Assembly: GCA_026874595.1 (NCBI GenBank)
Contig: CM049308.1
Span: forward strand, 41,464,527-41,528,526
Length of the DNA: 64,000 bases
DNA from: Sipunculus nudus
Lineage: Eukaryota; Annelida; Sipuncula; Golfingiida; Sipunculidae
Reading direction: 5' to 3'
Shown: positions 48,016-59,307 of the stretch, one piece after another
How the letters are laid out: each line of letters begins with the position of its first letter
How positions within the stretch are numbered: position 1 is the stretch's first letter
The notes under the pieces: generated by a model
Seen by the model: the letters and a program-made list of their open reading frames with translations, nothing else
The model's database searches: none
What the model was told of the DNA's origin: nothing
Made by a program: the position numbers and the translations under genes

Positions 48016-48973
48016 CCTGCTTTTAGTTTTCTCAACTATTTTTGCAAATGATACCAAATTGGTGGTTCATAATGGAGATGTGTACATAAAAGAAGAATAG
48101 GTGAGGCTGGGAGAGGTAGGTGTGACAATATTTTAAGGGACAGGGGTGTGTGCACCATCAAAACATGCCTTCGCTTGACGGCTCAGTTTGAATGGAAGTG
48201 TAACTGCCAAGGCCAGCTGACAGATTGAGTCACCACTCACATGGTGTGTACACGGAGGTTCAAACCCTTTTTGTCTAATTCACATGTTGACCTACACATA
48301 TATATATATATATATCATTCAAGTGTACCAGTGATAACTGTGACCTGGAGAATGGTATTATTTGCTTTCATTGATGGTTGTATCTCATTATTGATGATAC
48401 AGGCCATGTTGTCGTTGTACACTCCCATGGTTAGTCTGGGTAGTTAGAGCACTCAGCGAGCATGATGGGGTGACAGTAATTAGACCTCCGGCTGTGTCGT
48501 TATTTCTCTCAAATAGGCAGTGTACATTGAGTCTTTGTGTGAGGTTGGTCACAGGGATCCTTCAAAGTATCAAAGGTTAATACTCAACTGCTTACTTGAA
48601 ACCATTTCCATTCAGTGCAGGTGTTGATGTTAGTATTGAGTTAGACTCTTGTGGTTCTGTTTTATACATCATTTATATCATGTATACAGTGTATAAATAC
48701 TGTTGTTTTTGTCACCACTGTGCAATGCTGAACTTTCGAATTAATGAAACACTGGAGGGATTTTGCTAACTACCTCTCGCCATTCACTAACAGTATAATT
48801 GGCTGCCATGATTCCAAATTTAAGTTGACTACTGATTTGAGCAAATCACATGCTGATAGCTTGAATATTGGTGCTTTCAAATGCTATTTTGATGTATGTA
48901 TGAATAGTCGGCTTCTGTAACTGTCGTTCAGTTTACCTCTGAATTCTTGATGAACCAAATGAAAAAAAAAACC

Positions 48974-49195
48974 CCAGTAAAACCTCTTCTAATGACAAAC
49001 TTTGTTTGGTGACCACCTCAAAATAAAGACCACTTTTTCACAGTCCTGATTTTTTCTATTCTTTATATAAGACCTCACTAAAAGGACCACCTGGAAAAGA
49101 GGAAAATGAAACCATTTTATTGAGGACCCATTGATGGTCATAACTTTTAATTTTACTGTAACATAGTTTGTTGGTGTTTGATATCTGGATTCAGT
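48974..49195 (+). repeat. pogo/Tigger-like element fragment, CpG-free
   Basis: 'cagtaaaacctcttctaatg', 'tgaccacctcaaaataaag', 'accactttttcacagtcc' and 'aagacctcactaaaagg' align with the 15.6-kb copy. Where that copy has CG, this one mostly has CA, TG or AG. It contains no CpG at all. Confidence 0.5.
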
Positions 49196-49772
49196 ACATA
49201 ACATAATTTGACACATTGTGGTTTCATTGAATGTATAGTATGCAAGTACTTAACAGACTTAAACAATCATCAAAATAGCATTACAAATGCCATTAACTTT
49301 TTATGCAGAATGTATTACCATGAATATCTGGTCATGGTACTTCTGCCCACATAAAGATGCCACTGGACTGCGTGTGTTTTGCTGTCAGAATATCTATTGA
49401 ATTTTTTTTTTGTCAGAATAACAAATGAAACACAACCTTGATATGATTGTGTAATATTTGTGGTCTCTGACAATTCTGTTGGCACAAGTTAAATCACTCA
49501 GTAACTGTTTGATTTTGACTGGAAAGTATACAGTGGTGGGATTTATAAAATAAAAACTCAGGCAAAAAGTTAACTGCCAGTAGCACCAAGTCCAAGATCA
49601 GCACTCCCTGATCCAGTGACAGCCAGCACTCACAGACAATGACTGTCTGGTGAAGCTGTGAGCAGGGCACAGTGACTGCCTCAAGTCCCTGTGGACCAGC
49701 CATGCTGGGTTCAGGAATGCTTAATTGTTTACATTGCTGTGGGGCAAATTACCAGCCTTTGTTCTACTTGAC

Positions 49773-49887
49773 ACATCATCACTTTCAGTGTTAATGGGTA
49801 CATCATCAGTTCTTGTGTTGATGGGTACATCATCAGTTTCAGTGTTGATGGGTACATAATACATCATCATTTCTTGTGTTGATGGTT
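49773..49887. repeat. 27-bp minisatellite, four units
   Basis: Units at 49773, 49800, 49827 and 49861 alternate between two types ('...tttcagtgttgatgggt' and '...ttcttgtgttgatgggt'). A 7-bp linker precedes the fourth. The alternation suggests a 54-bp higher-order unit. Confidence 0.9.
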
Positions 49888-52800
49888 CATGCTGAATGTT
49901 ACTTGCATAGAAAGCTATTTTTTAGCAAATTTATACAAACAGATTTTGTGCTACTCTGGCTAAATTAGTTTTAATATTTAATATGTGGGACATAGTTCCA
50001 TAATATTTTTCTATTTTTTATTACATTGTGCAGATCTGTGTTGAACATGTTTGCAACTGAGGACTTCTTTTGTGTGATTTGACTCGCATCAGATCAGCTG
50101 TTTGAACAAACAAGACAAAAAATATAAATAATATTGGAAGCAATATGCAAACATATTTGTCTTTTGTCAGCTAAAATTATACAATTTCACATTCACCTAT
50201 TGGCAAGATATGCTTTTTCCACAATTTTGCAGTCAGGCATGTAAAACAGACATTTAGTGCCTTAGGTATGAAGTATGCTCGACACGCAAATATTATGCCC
50301 ATGTAGCCATAGCAGTTAGAAATACCTCTCAGTGATTGTCAAGAATTACTCATATTGTTGACATACTCCACAAGAACAGTTAAGTGAGGGACCGGGTGGC
50401 AGAAATTTACACATGGTTACCTGGGTGCAGCCATTGAAGATTTCTCTGTCAGATCAAACAGACTACCTTAGTAGGGTCCATAGGGGAAAGCTCATAGCCA
50501 CAATAAATTTGAATATAATTAATAACTTCTTTGACATATAACAGTCCTTTTGTTCAGGACATACCCATTAGGGAGCCAATGATACCTCTCAGACATTGAG
50601 TAAAAACTTAACAACCATCAGATTTTCAAATCAGAATCTTTATTCAGCATTAGATCAGATTGACAGTACAGAGCATTCTTCAATGGGTAACTTGATACCA
50701 GATACATTGTTGTAAATTCAGTATGGCCATTTCACAGGGTTCATAAAACTCGGGCCCGGTTAAATGGGTTATACATACTTATTACCTACAATTTATGGAT
50801 TTTACCCTAATTCCTAAAAATTTCCTATCAATTAGAGTGATGTGCTCTGCATTGCTAAACATGATTGTCAGTGTGAGTTGTAAATGGCTTCTTTCAGACA
50901 GGGGTGATGTAGTCAGAGTCACTTGGTTTGCTACCAGTATAACCTATACTTATGAGTCAGAAAGAATCTAGGTTTGTTTCCTGCTTTATAAAAGCAAACA
51001 AACATGGGAAAAAGTTTGGGTAATACACTGGTCAAAACCCTTGGTAAAACATGGGTAAAATACATTTACGCCAGGATTCAGCCACTGGGCCTATTTTTCC
51101 CAGATTAAATGCAAACCCGGCCATTTCATTCATTTGGTTTGAATCAAGTATATTTGCATTTGACGTACATTAATTCTTTGAATTATTGATCAGGAAGGAT
51201 AGTGTTATTTTCAAAATACAGTTAAATGCAGGAGGTTGTGATGTAAATTTTTACATGTATATATGATACAACAGTTTAATGTAATGGTGACTTTATAATC
51301 ACATTTATAATTTAAAATGGATTCAGAAGTATTTGTTTTGTTTCTAAATTCATAGATTCTATGGATTAGCTGACACTGCTGCCCTACAAGATGTCATGCG
51401 GTGTAGTGCAGCAATTATCCTAATAGTTGTGCAAAAAGGCTTCAGAACTCGTTTATAGTACTGCAAAGTGGAAAAAGCAGAACTTTTCTGTTTTACTTTG
51501 CATGCAGCACATTGCACATGAACAGCATTTTCTGAGGACTGTGTAGTGTAGGGGTATTTCATAGCACAGAATTCAGTGTGGCCAGGGTTTATTACCAAGC
51601 AAAACTATCAAAACTCACACAAAATTAAAAATGTCTCATATGTCCATGTTTCTGTTTGGCCTTTATTCTCATATAAATTTTACTTGGTATCTGATTACTC
51701 TGATACCAGGAAGCAGGAGGTGATTACTGTTTTTACATTGGATCACATCAACAGTACACTGTATTGTTGGTGTGATCAGATGTGAAAACATAAAACCTGT
51801 GACTGTGAGCACTCAGCTTTTGTAGATAAAAGATCACATTTTTTCTAATCCTTGAAAATTACAGAATAATGAAGAAAATATTAATTGATTATCAGTATTC
51901 CAATTGTTTTCTTTCTTTAGCTTGATTTAGAGATTATTATGCTAGCTATAGCAGGTGCAGGAGTCAGTAGGTAGATATGAGTAATAACATATGACTGGTA
52001 TTACATAATGTGCTATAAATATCATATGGTACTGGTAAACACTGGTGTGATAATCTGTTTTACTGGCCTGGCAATATGAACTTGTCTTATGCAAGATTAT
52101 GTATATTGGGCCTGGGGCCAGTGTCCTAATGCTCTAATGATGACCTGAAATTTTGGCTTCCAGTCAGTCTTGCTTATGCTGACAGTCTAAGTCCACAGAG
52201 GCCAAAGTTTCACTGTGCTGCCAGTTTTATAGATTGTGCCTGGCTTTGCTAATGGGACCAATATAAAATAACATAGATTTTTTACTTTTGTCTGAGCCAT
52301 TGCAGTCAGGTGCCTCTTCTGTATGTATTGTGCTGGCTTTAAAGATAATGATTTTAATCTTTTTATGGATATTCTGTAGACTTCCTCATTTTGTAGAAGC
52401 TTGTTTCTTATAATTTGATGAAGGCTTATTGGTTCTCCCAATATTTTCCATTAAGTTAAGTATATCATGCTTGTATATTTATGTCCTTTTTAAAAATCAG
52501 CTTCCTTTAGAAGAATGTCCTTGTAGCTTTAATTTGTTCTATGTTATCAGGGAAAAAAAACTCATATTACAGACACTGACAGTTTTCTTTTATAAGAAAT
52601 AACTATGTCAGGAAGGTTATAAACCTCTGAAACCATACTTTGATTACACAAAGTTCCTATGATTGATAGGTTCCCGTTATGATAAAGCAGATTATCTTAT
52701 CAAGCTGTAATTTATCTTCTGAGCAAACAGAGACACAAAAAACAGTGCCCCTACAGGCACAATCAGGTTTTGAAAGGTTTGAAAATTAACAGTATATACT

Positions 52801-53283
52801 GAAGAGACATAGTTAATATAAAGCAATGAACACTTTTAAATCTAATCTGTCTTTGACAATACTAGCTTACCCTACCAATTTATTATTTTGCACTTGAAGA
52901 CCAGTTAATTTCATCCCATATAAAACAAAATAAGATGAAGACTGGCTGAACTATCTGAATATTAATAGACAACACAATCATTTCATGTGTACATTTTGTT
53001 CCACAGGCCTGAGGAATAACATGCCTAAAGTTAAATCGCAAATTTAGAAGCAATACATTAGGCAAAATTTTATTTCAGCCCCGCCTTATCTCGTATATTA
53101 TTAAAAGAATCAAATTTTGTTTGTTGGTGCTCTGGGAACAACAACATTTTGTAATGTCTGACTTTATGAACCTATAAATATGTTAAGATATGGAAGGCAA
53201 AAATGTGAAGATATGGAAGACCTTAAGGTCCCCATTCAGATTGAGTAACATACTGTTTTCTGCTTGATACACAATTGTAGTTA

Positions 53284-53300
53284 CCAAAAGATGGCGCTGG
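53284..53300 (+). promoter_or_regulatory. CTCF/YY1-like motif
   Basis: 'CCAAAAGATGGCGCTGG' contains AGATGGCGC, compatible with CTCF (AGRKGGCGC) and with YY1 (AAGATGGCG). It has the same orientation as the 17.5-kb site. Confidence 0.25.
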
Positions 53301-56047
53301 GATAGCCTCTTAAAAATAATTTGAGATATCTCTGGATGTATGGAGAAATAAGTAAAATGATCCCCCTTAGGACAAACTTTGCATCATTTCTAACAGTTCA
53401 AGATAAAAATGTGCATGCAGGAAATGAAAATGGAGAGTATTATTTTAATAATAATTTAAAAAAAAGTACAAGCTTTGAACAAAGTGGGAATCATTTATGG
53501 TTGGTTTACTAATTTAGCTAGATAAAGCATGGGCATTTTAAGATGTCTTTGGATGATGTTCTGACCAGATAACACTGTTTTAATCAACACTATTAAAGAG
53601 AGCATTTCATTTCAACATTTTCACCAAATACAGATATCCATGAATATATTTTTCAGACAAACTGGCCTCTAAGAAGAGTATTGGCATGTATTTTATTTTA
53701 GCTAAATGAAGTGTCCAACCGCTGGTGCAGACAATTTAAACAGATTGTCCATGTGAAACTTATTAAACTGAATACTTGCTCTAGCTAGTCAGCAGAATTT
53801 CAGATAGAAACCTTGGTGGTCCACTTAGTTCAAGTGTTTGTTTGTTGGGTGACTGCTACAGTATGTTGATTTATGCTAAATATAACATTTCACGTATCAG
53901 TAACTAAGGTATTTAAAAATTACAAATGTAATAACCAAAATTCTTCTTTCAGGAGAACATTCATATTAGCCACCAGGCTATCTTGTAATCCTGTTTAAAT
54001 AAATATGTTTAAACTAATATATTTGTGCTTGTTTTTGCTTTTAGACATAATGATTGTAACAGGTGAGAAGTATTAAACAGATTGGGGTATATGTCATTAT
54101 GCTTTTCAGGTCACACAGCATGGTTAAGTAAACGTTTAATACACAGATCAATGAAAAGTCTATTTGCTTGTGTTAGGAGTGTTTTATATAGAGAACCATA
54201 GCCCACAACCAGGCATAGCATGAGGTGTTAAACAGACCATATAACAAAGCACACAGGATCCTTTCTGCCTCTGTCTTCTCTACAGTATAGGCATTGTTAT
54301 GTATAAACTACTGCTGAGAAAGCATGAAGAAATCCTTATTAGTGCCCAATTCGAGCTGTCAAAGCACAAGTATGGCAAGAATTTGCTGCAGGATTGTTGC
54401 CTGTATGTACTGCCATTCTTAATCATGGCCACACTACCCTGTCACTACCGTATCTAATCACAGCACATGAGAGAACATGTTTGTCAGCTTACAGAAAAGG
54501 GGAGATCTTTGTTCACAGGTGCAGAATAATATAATGTGTTTGGCTTCATATTCACTGGGTTAAATTTTCACAATTACCACTTCTTCAGTGCTTATGGAGG
54601 GTTAAATTTTCATTATTTTACCTTACAATAGTTACATTAACTAAAAAAATTTACATAATATTATTTTATAAATAACCTAATTTGCATGCAAAATCGCAAC
54701 AATTTTACAGGACTTAGGAAACATCAAACAGGTGGGAAATCTTCTTCAACTGTGGCAGATATGCAAAAGATTTGGAAGTATTTATAATATTTTTACATTA
54801 AATCTTTGTCTTTCTGTTATATGGACAATTGTTTATTATTGGTGAACTCCCCATCTCCCTGTCCTTAATTGGGAGGTTCAAGTGTGGTTTGTTTCCATGA
54901 GCCATACTACATGAAAAATGGAAAAATTGCTTGTACTTATATTATCTAAGAGGACTGAAGTACCATAATACAGAACATTTCTTAGTACATTTCCAGATCT
55001 TCCATGAACATCAAGATATTATTAATATCATTATTCATATTAACTAGGAAAGTAAAATTGTGGTCAGTGAGGTCAATCCAGCTCTTTAAAAACAGGAAAG
55101 GACTCATAAATAAACATCCTCTGCTCAATACATGATACTAATATAGCAGATGCATGGTCACAGCTATAAATCCACAAGGTAGTATTAATGCACACATCGG
55201 CATGTCAAATCTGCAGTAACTATCTCGTGTATCAGGTTAGTGTTAGGGTCTGTCCTAGTTGCCAGGCATCATTGATAATGTACAGACAGGTTGGAAATAA
55301 GAACAGAACTGCTCTATGCGGTGTTCCAAATCTCCATGTGACTGTGTTTTTTCTGTCAATATTTACTTAGTCCCTCAGGAGCCACAATATTGAATTTTGC
55401 TTCAGGTATTTAACTGATATTTAATGCACAACATGCAAACAGCATTTGTCATTAATTGGAATTTTATCTTTTCTCAATTAATTTTCCACATCTGTTCGTT
55501 TCTTAAATGTTGATACTATGATACTATGCTGATGTTTAATGTATTATTTTCCTTGATAACCACTTTTTTGTTGTCTGTACATTTTCATATGGAGAAATAA
55601 GACTGTGCCAGGTAAAGGGTGGCAGGTTTGTGGTTGTGTAACATTGTCCTACATATATAATATGTCAATGTTTGATCTGAGCTTCTCAGTTCTGGTGACA
55701 GACCTAGATAAAAGATTAACTCTTGCATAGGTCAAGGGATGATCTGTGGATGTTGATGTGATAACATGATATGGCTCATATGAAGAAATGTGTAATTAAT
55801 CAAACTTACTGGTGTGTAAGACAGTTATGTGCATTATTTCTTTAAAAAAATAAAAGTAACCAAACTTTATACTGATCACCAGACTGTTGTATATCCAGCA
55901 GAAATAGCAAAATATATGCATTATTTTATGGTTTAAAAATCTAAGACTGCTGATGTAATGTTGATCTTGGATCTAAGATTTTGGGAAGGGAAGGTTTAAC
56001 TTTTGCACTTTTCAAGGGAGAATTACCCTAAAAAAAGTCCACAACTA

Positions 56048-56169
56048 CAGGGGTGGGAGGCCTAGCATTAAAAGTTCTGACAAAAAAACATAGGATAAAA
56101 GGGCATTTCTCCCAGTAAGGAGAGGGGGGAATCTCCTATAACACTCCCATCCCACAAAGCCCACCCCTG
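56048..56169. mobile_element. 122-bp MITE-like fragment
   Basis: A perfect 10-bp terminal inverted repeat, CAGGGGTGGG and CCCACCCCTG, bounds 122 bp of non-coding sequence. No target-site duplication is visible. It may be a deletion derivative of a CAGGGG-class hAT-like element. Confidence 0.45.
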
Positions 56170-58293
56170 ATATTTTATCAAATGATGTGGTAACCTGTGA
56201 TTATCAGGAGGGCCACTTTTATCCATCTATTACATACTTCTTACCAGATCTGCTCAAGTGGCACTGACCTTTGTTATACAATAATCATGATAAGAAAATA
56301 ACTCCCACTCTTGCGTCTGTCATCTGTGAGGTTCAAGTAAGCGTTAGAAGCTCTGATAGTACTCAGTGCACCCTACCCTCTGTGGAGGGGTTATTCGGTG
56401 GAGGCTTGTTGGAACCCCATGTGGCCCCCCAGACACCCACACCAGTGACAGATAGAATATCACCTCTGAGCTAGCTACTGGTACATTTTGAATACAACGG
56501 TCGGTCGGGCCATGTTTCAGTGGGTGAGCCCACCAGTACATGTAGTACTCATGTGGTACATAATCAGTCATGTGTGGTGGTACTGTGACTGTATAACCAT
56601 CCAGGATATTTGAATTATACTAGTTTTAACGGAAGTGTGAAGAACATATGATGTGGATATTTACAATAAAATAATACAAGGAAAGAAGATTCGGGTATAT
56701 TACTGTATACATATATAAGGACCAACTTGATTGTTGATCAAAAAGTATGTGTGGCTAGTTTACCTATGGATTGTGGGATTAGTAGGAGAAAAAAATCTTT
56801 AGGCTTTCGGTGGTACACAGGTGTACAACTCCATTTGGATTGGCTCAATGTCTGATGGATGGTATGTGTTATATCATAAACTTTACTCACAGCTTTTTTC
56901 AAATAGGATCCAGTTATGCTTTATACAGCCTACATACAACATATTTGCAGGGTTAATATGTGCCAGGCTGTTTCTGTCTGTGTGTAATTTTCCCATCAGA
57001 CTAGTGGTTTATTTAGTGGGTATACTAAGTTGGTAGTTCTCGTACTAATGAGTATTATCTCCACTCATGTCAGTATAATCCAGCTCCATGATAGATAATC
57101 TATTCCAGACAGCTGTCAGTTTTGCTCCTTAAAACTAAGAGTATATCAAGTGACTTTAATTGTAAGCAGGTGTTATTTCCAATATTTCCCAGGGCAAAAG
57201 GTCAGTTCACCTTAAATCATTTACCACATCTTTTAATGCACATATTTAATATGTCAACATTTTTTGTCTAAAACAAATTATTTTATTTGTAGACAATTAC
57301 TTTTGTAATTGTAGAGTAAGGTCAGTTCTTGTACTGGTGCAAGGGGTCCCCAAGGGTTAGTAGGTTATAGATTACTTATAGATATGGAAGGCACTCTGGT
57401 AGGAGGGTTGTTGATCAACTATCCCAGAACACTTTCAGACCCGTTATATCTGCTAGGTTATGTTGGCTCTTTTATGACCTCAACTGTCAATTTAATTTGT
57501 CGTTTAACTGAATAAAAACCAAACATGAAATCATTCTGTCCTTTTGCATGACATTTCACAAATTCATAAAAACTGATGTGATGAATCAAATCTTTAAAAT
57601 AATGCTTCAGACCTGAGAATTTGTTAACTTAAACCCTCATGCAGGCATTGTGCACATTTTGACTTAGCAAACTCTCAGCTATCCTAGTATTGATAAAGAT
57701 CTAAAAAAAATCATAACCATGAAGAATATATACAAGGATGTCCTCATCACTGGCAAAAACATCTGTCCTGTGTCAAGGATGGTTCTCCACAGTTCTGTGA
57801 TTTACAGGCCAAAGTAGTCTCCCTTGTTTACCTTCAGAAGTATAGATTTATAGGTGTCTTTCATATTGAATGATTTCTGCTGCAAGTAATACCAAGAGTA
57901 CTGTTTAGTTTCATTGACTGACATGCCACAGATACTGCTGTAAATGACATTTAATCCAGTCATTGACCTTGCAGGGTATGGTCATCTTTGCTTTGAAATG
58001 TGTTCTGGTTTCTAACATGTTCTACAATACAAGAGCACTGAATATAATGCAACCTTTATGGCTTCTGTATTTGGTTTGTTGATGGGTTCATGATATGGTG
58101 AATAATACATAGCAAATATTATACATACTTTTATATACGCATTATGTACTGTACTAGTCTTTTTAAGGATATAATTTACTGAAATACCCTAAGTAAGTTT
58201 TCAGGTTTTTAAAAAAGAAAGAATATATGAGCATTTGCTTAGTTGTAATTTCCCAGGAAACTTCATGAACAACCTTTTTTGATGTAATTGCAG

Positions 58294-59307
58294 AAACCAC
58301 GATGGCAAGCTTACAGGCACCGTCGTGCTAACACCGACCCCACTGACCACCCAGAGGGCCCAAATTACCAGCGCAAAGATTGGGACAACTTGCTCTCAGG
58401 TCCAGGAGGCAAGAAAGACGGTCGACTGAACGATTCAAAAGACAGAGCAAGTTCGGTTAGTGGATGGTCCAATTACACAAACAACTCCCAGGTAGATCTT
58501 TATTTCGTAAAAAAAGGATCTCCGGTCTCTCCTCTGTATGGGAAGATCCCTATATCTCGTGAAAAGAAGATCCCTGTCCACATAGCTGAGGGCAGGTCTC
58601 TTCTTGCTGAGAAAGGCCGCACTTGTGTCACCAAGTTGAGTATACCATATCGTGCTCTTATAAAGAGCAAGATCAAGTCCCATTGGCACAGGAGCAAGTT
58701 CATTTCGGATACTGGTAGTGAAATCACATTTTCAGACAGCAGGTCAAGATTATCAGAGGGATCTGTTCCTGTTAGTGAGCCAGATTTCAATTCAAGTTTC
58801 GACCAAGAAGTATTGAATTATGAAGGTACGTCAGATGTCAAGCCAGAGGGCTTCTTTCGACGGCTACCTAGCAATTTGAGTTTGATGAAAGGAGCTTACC
58901 CAGCATCTGTTGTAGATCTGAGCAAAATGGATTCTAGGAGAAGCTCAAGTTCGTCACCTTTGCCTCGTAGGCCTACACATTTGGGAGCGAGGCTAAGTCC
59001 TCCACATATGGAGGAAGAGTCCCCTACCTTCAAGAAACGAAGGATGAACAGTGAGACTTCTAATGCCTCACTGGCTTCACCTGGGGATCACAATCCGATG
59101 TTCGGACCCCATGTTTTCATAGATCCGAGCAAGGTGAACATGGATGATACTACGGATAGCAACGTGAGCACGCCATCCTGTTCTCCTTCTCTAAACCGGT
59201 CCCTCTCCAGGGATTTCAAGAGGAAGTACAAGAAAGATGAGCTATGGCCAGCCATTGAGTCAGATTACCAGTTCTTGATGGATGAAGGGATTATTGAAAC
59301 ATGCAAG
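58294..59307 (+). CDS. coding exon 2, 338 codons, unrecognised basic Ser-rich protein (nuclear-type)
   Basis: The acceptor 'gatgtaattgcag' ends at 58293 and the donor TGCAAG|GTAAGAAG has GT at 59308-59309. The exon is 1014 bp, phase 0 at both ends and open throughout. It would form residues 8-345 after MATAVDL. Visible features are a basic start (KPRWQAYRHRR), a Ser/Arg/Pro-rich low-complexity middle with RRSSSSSP near 222-229, and KKRR at about 254-257. KRKYKK at 316-321 is followed by an ordered-looking segment, DELWPAIESDYQFLMDEGII, ending ETCK. The KKRR and KRKYKK clusters suggest nuclear localisation, and many SP/S-rich sites suggest phosphorylation. No catalytic motif or known domain is seen. 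It has about 30 CpGs against 3 in the next kilobase of intron. Most of the protein is probably disordered, and the C-terminal part lies outside the window. Confidence 0.85.

Larger units (their letters stand above)
34126..58293 (+). other. large intron 1 (about 24.2 kb) of the candidate gene
   Basis: Bounded by the GTAAGT donor at 34126 and the 'gatgtaattgcag' acceptor ending at 58293. It is very CpG-poor except for two blocks near 39.5 kb and 41.3 kb and is filled with repeats listed separately. Stretches 35.1-38.5, 40.0-41.2, 43.6-45.9, 46.6-47.9, 49.9-53.2, 53.3-56.0 and 56.2-58.2 kb show nothing I can annotate. Additional coding exons in it cannot be ruled out. Confidence 0.5.

Noticed and set aside
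48430-48500. tRNA-like 'gggtagttagagcactc' sequence
   Set aside because: No box B at the right distance; too weak to list as a SINE.
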